Shown here piece after piece: positions 34,812 to 40,933 of a stretch of 40,933 bases of DNA. The stretch is taken from contig CAIRCM010000021.1 of NCBI GenBank assembly GCA_903877125.1, forward strand, positions 1-40,933, given 5' to 3'. The DNA comes from an uncultured Acetobacteraceae bacterium (GTDB taxonomy: Bacteria > Pseudomonadota > Alphaproteobacteria > Acetobacterales > Acetobacteraceae). Below the pieces are notes generated by a model that had not been told where the DNA came from, did not search any database, and saw nothing but the letters and a program-made list of their open reading frames with translations. The first letter of the stretch is position 1. Each line of letters starts with the position of its first letter. Position numbers and translations under genes: made by a program.

Positions 34812-35792
34812 TTAGGTTCGGATCAGGCCTGAGTGCGCCATTCTCGCGCGCGCTTGCCGCATCCCGTCGCCGACCGCCAGAGCCGCGGCCAGGGCCCGCC
34901 GGCCGGCCGCGGCGTCAACCAGCACCGGTGCCCCGTCCAGCGCGGAGGCAACAAACGCCAAATGCTCGGCTGCCAGCGAGTCGTGATCGTCCCAGGCGAC
35001 TTCCTCACTCGCGAATCCGTCTATCCCCGGCACCTTCATGCCTTTCGTGCCCCGCCCGACCACGGTGAGTTTCCGAGCGGCGAAGTCAACGCCGAGGTAG
35101 GCGTCGTGGGCGAAGATGCGCATGCGGCGTTCGGTGCGGGCGGAAATGCGGCTCGCGGTGATCGTTGCGACCGCCCCGCTGGCGAAGCGGATACGGGCAT
35201 TGGCGATGTCCTCATGCTGGCTGGCGACCGCCGCACCGACCGCGTCGACGCTTTCGATCGGACTGTCGACCAGGGCGAGGATCAGATCGAGGTCGTGGAT
35301 CATCAGATCGAGGATGACGGACACATCGGTACCGCGCGGTTTGAACGGCGCGATGCGTGTCGCTTCGATATAGAGCGGCGGTCCGGAGCGCGCGGCCATC
35401 GCCTGAAAGGCGGCGGAGAACCGCTCCAGATGCCCCACCTGGAGAACGACTTTGTGCGCCTGCGCCAAGGCGGCCAGTTCGTCGGCCTCCGCCAAGGTCG
35501 AGGCTATCGGCTTTTCGACCAGCACATGCTTGCCGGCCCGCAGCGCGGCCGAGGCGACAGCATGGTGGGCATCCGCCGGGGTGGCGACGATCAGCGCGTC
35601 GATCTGGGGCAACAGTTCCTCGAACGCCATGTGCGGCGCGCCTGCCTCCCAGCCCACGGTCTTCGCGCGCTCCTCATCGCGGTCATGGATGCCGACAAGT
35701 GTGGCGCGTTCGGCGGCGGCGACCTTCAGCGCGTGGTAGCGGCCGAAATGTCCGGCGCCGGCGATGCCGATGCGGAGTTTGGTGGTATCCAT
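34812..35792 (-). CDS. Gfo/Idh/MocA family oxidoreductase
   Basis: The 326-residue protein is an NAD(P)-dependent sugar dehydrogenase-type enzyme. It has the dinucleotide fold with GIAGAGHFGRYHALK (residues about 9-23), the VEKPIA motif near 95 that carries the catalytic Lys, and GTDVSVILDLMIHDLDLIL near 165, with the His-Asp of the family active site. The substrate cannot be read from sequence. Relatives in alphaproteobacteria often lie beside lipid A genes (lpxI, lpxB), and GnnA, which oxidises UDP-GlcNAc, belongs to this superfamily. The upstream MsbA-like exporter and glycosyltransferase support an envelope-sugar role, but there is no GnnB-like aminotransferase here. ATG 35792 gives the normal family start. 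Confidence 0.88.
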   Translation of the reverse strand: MDTTKLRIGIAGAGHFGRYHALKVAAAERATLVGIHDRDEERAKTVGWEAGAPHMAFEELLPQIDALIVATPADAHHAVASAALRAGKHVLVEKPIASTLAEADELAALAQAHKVVLQVGHLERFSAAFQAMAARSGPPLYIEATRIAPFKPRGTDVSVILDLMIHDLDLILALVDSPIESVDAVGAAVASQHEDIANARIRFASGAVATITASRISARTERRMRIFAHDAYLGVDFAARKLTVVGRGTKGMKVPGIDGFASEEVAWDDHDSLAAEHLAFVASALDGAPVLVDAAAGRRALAAALAVGDGMRQARARMAHSGLIRT

Positions 35793-35827
35793 GGGAAAAC
35801 TCGCGTCTGTCTCGTTGTCTTCTACCC

Positions 35828-36784
35828 TCAAGCGCTTACGCCGGCCATCGCGGCCATCGATTCGATCCTGTGGGTGTAGGTGTGTTCGGCGAGGACCCGT
35901 CGTTGGCCCGCCAGTCCGACCTGGGCCGCTTTGCCGGGATCCGCCCGTAATTCGGCCTGCAAGGCGTTTAGATCCTCGGCATCGCGGTATATGAAAATCT
36001 CGCGGCCAGGGTCGAAACACCGCTCGATATCGCCCTGCGCGTCGGCCACGACCGGAGTCCCAACGATATAGGGGGCGAAATGACGCTGGTTCAGTCCGTT
36101 GATGACGTTGTGTTCGTGGCGGATATTGAGCGCGCCGAGGTGGGAGGCATAGATGCGCGCCAGTTCGGTGCCGCCGATCTTGCGGCCGTCGCGTTGATGA
36201 TGTGCGAGTTCCGGCGCTTTCGGCCAGTCAGGGCCGAACAGGGCGATGGGTTGGCGGACCTGGGCGAGCAACGTGCGCCGGTGGGCGGTGGCGGAGGCGA
36301 CGAAGGCCAAAGACGGCTGCCGCTCGCCCCGAGCGATCGCGCCGCGCGTGGCGGCCAGGGGCAGATAGGTGCCGACGGAGGTAAACCCGAACTGGTCGTG
36401 CCGCTCCAGCATGCCGGTGTCGGTGTAGGCGACGATGTCGAACAGCGCGGCGGTCGCCGCCATCTCCGCCCCGAACAGGTCGCCGATCCAGGCGACCATT
36501 GGCGGGCGGTTGCGCAGACGGCCGAAGATCGCTGGCGGGAGCCAATGAAACGGCCCGAAGGCCACGATCAGGTCTGGGCCGAACGCGTCGATGCGGCGTT
36601 GCAGCAGTGTCGCCAGCGGGACGCCCAGACGCTCCGACAGCAGCCAGGGCTCTAATGTCTTGGTCAGTTTGGTCGCGCGATAGGGGAAGACACTGACCGA
36701 ATGCCCGGCGAGGCGGAGGTCTTCGGCCGGGTCCTCCACCAGTCGTGCGACGTTGCGGGTCTTGCCGAAGAGCAGGACACGCAT
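35828..36784 (-). CDS. glycosyltransferase, CgeB-like
   Basis: The 318-residue protein has a GT-B type fold. The N-terminal half starts MRVLLFGKTRNVARLVED and contains VAWIGDLFG near 98; the C-terminal half includes LNIRHEHNVINGLNQRHF and GTPVVADAQGDIERCFDPGREIFIY (about 220-275). This belongs to the glycosyl-transferase family resembling CgeB/spore-maturation proteins (PF13524). Donor and acceptor are unknown. Its ATG shares one base with the stop of the MsbA-like gene (TGATG), so it is translationally coupled, and 35 bases separate it from the oxidoreductase gene. Together they suggest modification and export of an envelope glycolipid or saccharide. Confidence 0.87.
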   Translation of the reverse strand: MRVLLFGKTRNVARLVEDPAEDLRLAGHSVSVFPYRATKLTKTLEPWLLSERLGVPLATLLQRRIDAFGPDLIVAFGPFHWLPPAIFGRLRNRPPMVAWIGDLFGAEMAATAALFDIVAYTDTGMLERHDQFGFTSVGTYLPLAATRGAIARGERQPSLAFVASATAHRRTLLAQVRQPIALFGPDWPKAPELAHHQRDGRKIGGTELARIYASHLGALNIRHEHNVINGLNQRHFAPYIVGTPVVADAQGDIERCFDPGREIFIYRDAEDLNALQAELRADPGKAAQVGLAGQRRVLAEHTYTHRIESMAAMAGVSA

Positions 36785-38532
36785 CAGGCCGCGACCTCCA
36801 GCGACTGCGTGCGGACATAGCGGGCATACAGGCCGTCATGCGCCATCAGCAGCGCATGCGTGCCGGTTTCCACCGCGCGACCCTCGGCCATGGCGACGAC
36901 GACGTCGGCATCGCGCACGGTCGATAGGCGATGTGCGATCACGATCGTGGTGCGGCCCTTGCGTACCCGTATCAGCGCCTCCTGCACCGCAGCCTCGCTC
37001 TCGGCATCCAACGCGCTGGTTGCTTCATCCAAAAGGAGCACCCGTGGATTGCGCAGCAGTGCTCGGGCCAAAGCCACGCGTTGGCGTTGGCCGCCGGACA
37101 GGCGCTGTCCGCCGGGGCCGACGCGGGTTTCGTAGCCTTCGGGCAGGGCGGCGATGAAGCCGGCGGCATAGGCTTCTTCGGCCGCCCGTTCGATGGCGGG
37201 GCGATCGGCGCCGGGATGGCCCATGGCGATGTTGGCGGCGATCGTATCGTCGAACAGCAGGGCGTCCTGGCCGACATAGGCAATACTGTCGCGCAGACTG
37301 GCCAAGGTGACATCCTTGACGTTGCGCCCGTCGATCGTCACGGCGCCCGAGGTTGCGTCGTGCAGGCGGGGGATCAGCGATATCGCGGTCGACTTGCCGC
37401 CGCCGGAGGGGCCGACGAGGGCGACGGTCTGGCCCGGCAGTGCCTCGAAGTTCAGCCCGTCCAGCCCGACGCGGCCATCGGGATAGACGAACCCCACATG
37501 GTCGAAGACGACATGGCCTTCGCCCGCGGGCAGCGGCACGGCGGTGGGGGAGTCGAGAATCGTCGGCCGTTCATCCACCACGCCGAAGACGCGCGACAGA
37601 CCGGCCAGGCCCTCCTGCAGGGCGGTGTTCAGCGAACCCAGGGCGCGCAAGGGACGGGCGGCGAGGGCCAAGGCGGCAACGAAGGCGCCGAAATCGCCGA
37701 GGGTGTTGTCGGAGACCGTGGCGCGCCAAGCCTCGAACGCGATGACGGCGGCGATGGCGACGCCGCCGATAACCTCCAGCACCGGCTCGACGCGGGAGCG
37801 GCTTTTGGTGATGCTCAGCAGCGTTTTGTAGAGAGACTGGAAGGCATTGTCCGCCCGCGCCGTCTCGTTGGCCTCCAGCCGATAGGCGCGGACGGTGCGG
37901 GCCTGCGCGAAGCTTTCGTTCAACAGCGCTGCCGTCTCACCCATTTTCTCCTGCATGCCGCCCGAGGCTCGGCGAACCCGCTTGCCGATGCGCTGGATGG
38001 GAACGCCGGCGACGGGATAGAGCACGGCGGAAATGAGCGACAGCAGCGGGTCCATGTAGATCATTGACGCGACCAGCCCAATCACGGTCACGATGTCCGC
38101 CACGGCCGAAACGCAGCGTGCCAGTGCGCCGCCGATGGCGGTGGCATCGGTGGTGAAGCGGGTCGCGAGTTGCGCCGGTGCCTCCCGCTCCACGCGGGCG
38201 AGATCGGTGCGGGTGAGATGGGCGAACATCCGTTCCTGAAGATCGCGGATCACCAGCAACACCAGTTGCTGCGACAGGACGTTCTGAAAATATTGGGTGA
38301 ACGCCTTGAGCATGGTGACGACGACGATCGCCAGCGGGATCAGCCAGGCAATCCGCTCGTCCCGGTGGGTGAACATGATCCCGGCCTGTTGCAGTACGAC
38401 CGGATAGAGGGCGGTCGCGCCGGCCATCGCCGCGCTGAAGACCAGCACCAGCGCGAGGCGCGCCTTGTAACGGGTGACCTGTTCCCGCCACAGGCGGGCG
38501 AGCAGTGTACGGGTGGCGTTGGGGTCGGTCAT
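36784..38532 (-). CDS. MsbA-like ABC transporter (fused membrane and ATPase domains)
   Basis: The 582-residue half-transporter has an N-terminal six-helix exporter domain (about 20-310) and a C-terminal ATPase. Walker A is ALVGPSGGGKSTA near 370, with YVGQDALLFDDTIAANIAMG (Q-loop), [16 protein letters not shown] (signature), VLLLDEATSALD (Walker B) and IVIAHRLSTV (H-loop). The sequence fits the MsbA/lipid A flippase group, although lipid-linked saccharides or other lipids are possible. ATG 38532 (MTDPNATRTLLARLWRE) is the typical start; upstream codons add an Arg-rich run unlike the family. The preceding gene on the same strand ends 73 bases away. It is coupled to the glycosyltransferase gene downstream. 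Confidence 0.9.
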   Translation of the reverse strand: MTDPNATRTLLARLWREQVTRYKARLALVLVFSAAMAGATALYPVVLQQAGIMFTHRDERIAWLIPLAIVVVTMLKAFTQYFQNVLSQQLVLLVIRDLQERMFAHLTRTDLARVEREAPAQLATRFTTDATAIGGALARCVSAVADIVTVIGLVASMIYMDPLLSLISAVLYPVAGVPIQRIGKRVRRASGGMQEKMGETAALLNESFAQARTVRAYRLEANETARADNAFQSLYKTLLSITKSRSRVEPVLEVIGGVAIAAVIAFEAWRATVSDNTLGDFGAFVAALALAARPLRALGSLNTALQEGLAGLSRVFGVVDERPTILDSPTAVPLPAGEGHVVFDHVGFVYPDGRVGLDGLNFEALPGQTVALVGPSGGGKSTAISLIPRLHDATSGAVTIDGRNVKDVTLASLRDSIAYVGQDALLFDDTIAANIAMGHPGADRPAIERAAEEAYAAGFIAALPEGYETRVGPGGQRLSGGQRQRVALARALLRNPRVLLLDEATSALDAESEAAVQEALIRVRKGRTTIVIAHRLSTVRDADVVVAMAEGRAVETGTHALLMAHDGLYARYVRTQSLEVAA

Positions 38533-38605
38533 GCTGGCTGGTGGCGTATGGGCACGGGCCGGCCGGCGCAAGCGGTTTTTGGCGGTGGTCCGACGCTCGC
38601 GCGGG

Positions 38606-39778
38606 CTACCCCCGCATCCCCAGCCGCGCCGACGCAATCCGAGCGCCCTCGGTCAGCGCCTTGAGTTTGGCCCAGACGATTTCCTCCGGCACCCGGCCGC
38701 GGCCGGCCGATGTGTCGAAACCGCAGTCGGTCCCGGCCAGCACCCTTGTGGGATCGCCGATGGCCTGCGCCACGCGCTCCAGCCGGTCGGCCACGGTTTC
38801 CGGGTGCTCGACGAAATTGGTCAGGGGGTCGATGACGCCGGCGACCACGACCTGACCTTCGCCGAGGGGGAGATCCTTCAGGCATCGATACTCGTGCTGG
38901 TGGCGCGGATTGGCGATCGGCATTACCCAGCCGCCGACATGGGCCTGGGAAATCGCCGGAAGGATTTCGTGCATCGCGACGTCGCAGTCGTGCGGTGCCT
39001 CGTAATTTCCCCAGCAGGCGTGGATACGCACCCGGTCGCGAGGGATGTTGACGAGGGCGTCGTTGATCGTGCCGACGACCTTCTCGGCGAAGGCAAGAAA
39101 ATCGCTCAGCGGCTGGTCCTGGTAGGCCACATGGCGTTCCAGCGCCAAATCCGGGGCATCGATCTGGAGCAGGAAGCCGGATCGCACGATGGCCTCGTAT
39201 TCGATCTGCAAGGCTCGGCCGAGTGCCGCGAGGTATTTGTCCTCGGTGTCGTAGTAAGCGTTGCGCATCGCGGTGGCGATGATGCCAGGGGAGGGGGCGG
39301 TCATGAACGGTTCGGCGAAGCCGGCCGGCGCGACCTCCCGCAGGGTCGCGGCGAACTCGTCGCATTCCTCCCGCACCATCGCGGGGTCGAGGTATTCGAC
39401 GGCGCCGATTGCTTCGGGCACGCCGTCGCGGTTGCTGACCGAGGGGCGGTTCTCGGCATGGCCCCAGGCGGCGAAGCCGGGGTAGCGGGCGATGTCGGCC
39501 ATCGGCTTGCGATTCCAGTTGCCGCCGAAGCCGGACATGCGGCGGCGCACGTAGAGAAAGAACGCCTCCCGCATCTGCTCGCCGTTGTTGCCGACGTCCA
39601 GGCCGCATTCGATCTGCTTGCGGACCACATGGCGGGTCGCGGCCTTGCCGGCAGCGTCGAGCGCGGCCTCATCCACGGCCTCCCCCGCCGCGCGGCGGGC
39701 GTAAAGCGCCGTCAGCGCCGGTGGCCGGGGCAGGCTGCCGGTGTGGGTGGTGAGAATCCGGTGCTCGCTCTTCAACAT
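38606..39778 (-). CDS. cobalamin-independent methionine synthase II (MetE C-terminal-like) family protein
   Basis: The 390-residue protein matches the C-terminal catalytic half of MetE only and belongs to the MetE-like/epoxyalkane:CoM transferase group. It begins ILTTHTGSLPRP, and its zinc ligands are visible: His253 and Cys255 (RIHACWGN) and Cys352 (GTDCGF). Such stand-alone zinc thiol-alkyltransferases act on various sulfur or carbon substrates; the one used here is unknown. Full methionine synthase activity would lack the N-terminal MetE domain. ATG 39778 shares one base with the stop of the upstream desulfhydrase-like gene (TGATG), so the two are probably co-translated and may act in one sulfur-compound pathway. 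It is directly upstream of the MsbA-like gene. Confidence 0.88.
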   Translation of the reverse strand: MLKSEHRILTTHTGSLPRPPALTALYARRAAGEAVDEAALDAAGKAATRHVVRKQIECGLDVGNNGEQMREAFFLYVRRRMSGFGGNWNRKPMADIARYPGFAAWGHAENRPSVSNRDGVPEAIGAVEYLDPAMVREECDEFAATLREVAPAGFAEPFMTAPSPGIIATAMRNAYYDTEDKYLAALGRALQIEYEAIVRSGFLLQIDAPDLALERHVAYQDQPLSDFLAFAEKVVGTINDALVNIPRDRVRIHACWGNYEAPHDCDVAMHEILPAISQAHVGGWVMPIANPRHQHEYRCLKDLPLGEGQVVVAGVIDPLTNFVEHPETVADRLERVAQAIGDPTRVLAGTDCGFDTSAGRGRVPEEIVWAKLKALTEGARIASARLGMRG

Positions 39779-40785
39779 CAGGCCATCGCCCCTTCGAGGT
39801 AGCCGGTGTAGCCGAACAGGCCGACCGCGCCGCCGGTGTGCAGGAAGACGACGGTCTGGCCCTTGCCGATCGTGCCCTTGCGGATCAGGTCGATCATCCC
39901 GGCCATCGCTTTGCCGGAGTAGACGGGGTCGAGGAGTATGCCTTCCTCCCGAGCCAGCATCTGCACCGCCTGCGCCATGCCTTCGGTCGGGATGCCGTAG
40001 CCATCGCCGACGTAGTCGCAATTGGCGACGACGGCTTCGCGCGGGATTCCGCCGGTCATGCCCAGATAATCGGCGGTGGCCTCGGCCAGTTTGTGGACAT
40101 TGGCTTCCTGGCGGTCCTTCGGCAGCCGGACGCCGATTCCCAGCACGGGCACGCGGGCGTTGATGCCGTGCAGACCGACCACCAGCCCGGCATGGGTGCC
40201 GGCCGAGCCGGTCGCGGTGACCAGCAGGTCGATCTTCAGGCCCATCTCGTCGGCCTGCTGCATGAGTTCCTGTGCACAGGACACGTAGCCCAACGCGCCC
40301 ACGCGGTTGGAGCCGCCGCCGGGGATGACATAGGCGTTCACGCCCTCGGCCCGCAGTTCGGCGCCTTTTTTCTCGGCTTCGGCGTTCATGTCGACGCCGC
40401 CGGGCCGGTATTCGATGGCACAGTCAAATAACTTGTCCAGCAGCACGTTGCCGCTGTTGAGGTAGTCGCGATCGTTGGTCTCGATCCGGTGTTCCAGCAG
40501 CGCGGTGCATTTCATACCGAATCGGCGGGCGACGGCGGCGGTCTGGCGGACGTGGTTCGACTGCACGGCCCCCTGGGTGACGATGTGGGTTGCTCCCAGC
40601 GACTTGGCCTCGCCGATCAGCCATTCGAGTTTTCGCACTTTATTGCCACCGGTCGCGACAACGGTGCAGTCGTCCCGCTTGATCCAGATGTCCGGCCCCC
40701 CAAGTGCTCTGGAGAAGTTGTCGAGCTTCTCGAGCGGCGTTGGCGTGGGAAAAAGGCGTACGCGGGGAAACCGGGCGAGATGCAT
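39778..40785 (-). CDS. D-cysteine desulfhydrase / ACC deaminase family PLP enzyme
   Basis: This 335-residue protein is a fold-type II pyridoxal-phosphate enzyme. The cofactor Lys is Lys49 ([11 protein letters not shown]), followed by [15 protein letters not shown] near 78 and the phosphate-binding loop [12 protein letters not shown] near 195. The start [16 protein letters not shown] is the classical opening of D-cysteine desulfhydrase, ACC deaminase and L-cysteate sulfo-lyase (CuyA). Sequence alone does not separate these activities. D-cysteine desulfhydrase gives pyruvate, sulfide and ammonia; CuyA gives sulfite. The next gene, a MetE-like zinc enzyme, supports a sulfur theme. An IS630-type gene starts only 55 bases upstream in the opposite direction, so its native promoter region may be disrupted. 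Confidence 0.9.
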   Translation of the reverse strand: MHLARFPRVRLFPTPTPLEKLDNFSRALGGPDIWIKRDDCTVVATGGNKVRKLEWLIGEAKSLGATHIVTQGAVQSNHVRQTAAVARRFGMKCTALLEHRIETNDRDYLNSGNVLLDKLFDCAIEYRPGGVDMNAEAEKKGAELRAEGVNAYVIPGGGSNRVGALGYVSCAQELMQQADEMGLKIDLLVTATGSAGTHAGLVVGLHGINARVPVLGIGVRLPKDRQEANVHKLAEATADYLGMTGGIPREAVVANCDYVGDGYGIPTEGMAQAVQMLAREEGILLDPVYSGKAMAGMIDLIRKGTIGKGQTVVFLHTGGAVGLFGYTGYLEGAMA

Positions 40786-40840
40786 TTTCGTATCCTAGTA
40801 CCCACTATCGCTGGAACCTGAGTCATGATTCGTAGGGGGT

Positions 40841-40933
40841 ATGAAAGCGATTCCCCTGGCGACCGTGATCGTCCTGAGCGTGGAGGAGCGTAAGGCCCTC
40901 GAAGCGCTCGCTGGTTCCCGCAAGAGCGAGGCG
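40841..40933 (+). mobile_element. IS630-family transposase gene, 5' part (cut by window end)
   Basis: From ATG 40841, preceded by AGGGGG, the frame reads MKAIPLATVIVLSVEERKAL and then EALAGSRKSEA up to the window edge (31 codons). This opening, a hydrophobic strand, L-S-x-E-E-R-x-x-L-E and a basic tail, is how IS630-type transposases begin before their helix-turn-helix. The rest and its catalytic DDE residues lie beyond the window. Candidate TA dinucleotides, the target of this family, occur at 40796-40797 and 40799-40800, near the presumed left end. Confidence 0.6.

Noticed and set aside
34805-34824. Weak hairpin around the stop of the Gfo/Idh gene followed by TTTATT on the minus strand
   Set aside because: The stem is about 6 bp with a bulge and a short T tract; too weak to call as a terminator.

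Overview
The window looks like chromosomal DNA from a GC-rich alphaproteobacterium, probably in the Rhodospirillales/Acetobacteraceae. The evidence is the trpG-trpD-trpC-moaC-moeA-lexA-comEC gene order, a GAAC-N7-GAAC LexA box in front of lexA, a TTAA-N7-TTAA box of the CtrA type, orphan dnaE2, DUF29 and NDUFS6-type zinc-finger genes, and many GTG/TTG starts with 1-13 nt gene overlaps. The exact genus cannot be fixed from sequence reading alone. No rRNA, tRNA or CRISPR array was seen.

Layout. 1-306 is an AT-rich non-coding stretch with short repeats and a leftward terminator hairpin. 307-2707 holds a small conserved hypothetical gene and an SbtA-type bicarbonate transporter gene divergent from a LysR regulator. 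2957-6188 is a light-dependent DNA repair operon: a non-canonical photolyase/cryptochrome, an Fe-S (CryB/PhrB-type) photolyase broken by one in-frame TAA, and a 56-residue DUF2256 zinc-ribbon gene. 6361-10386 is a complete Ugp-type ABC importer (ATPase, binding protein, two permeases, all overlapping). 10462-13680 is dnaE2, carrying a perfect 26-bp palindrome translated in frame. 13697-18172 holds DUF29, prpF, an unrecognised membrane protein, a lipoprotein alpha/beta hydrolase and a small zinc-finger gene. 18180-25931 runs polA, trpGDC, moaC, moeA and lexA. 25936-28679 (minus strand) is comEC behind a PEP-CTERM-like secreted protein gene with a CtrA-type box.

28750-34664 (minus strand) is a second carbohydrate-type ABC importer with two tandem paralogous binding proteins, two permeases and an ATPase; a large stem-loop separates the binding-protein genes from the permease genes. 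34812-38532 (minus) is an envelope-type group: MsbA-like exporter, CgeB-like glycosyltransferase and Gfo/Idh/MocA oxidoreductase. 38606-40785 (minus) pairs a D-cysteine desulfhydrase/ACC deaminase-family enzyme with a MetE-C-like enzyme. The window ends in the 5' part of an IS630-type transposase gene sitting just upstream of the desulfhydrase gene.

I found no clearly new multi-gene defence or metabolic system. The strongest leads are the single-stop disruption of the Fe-S photolyase, the palindrome inserted in frame in dnaE2, the tandem binding proteins with the intercistronic hairpin, and the Shine-Dalgarno-in-loop hairpin before trpG.
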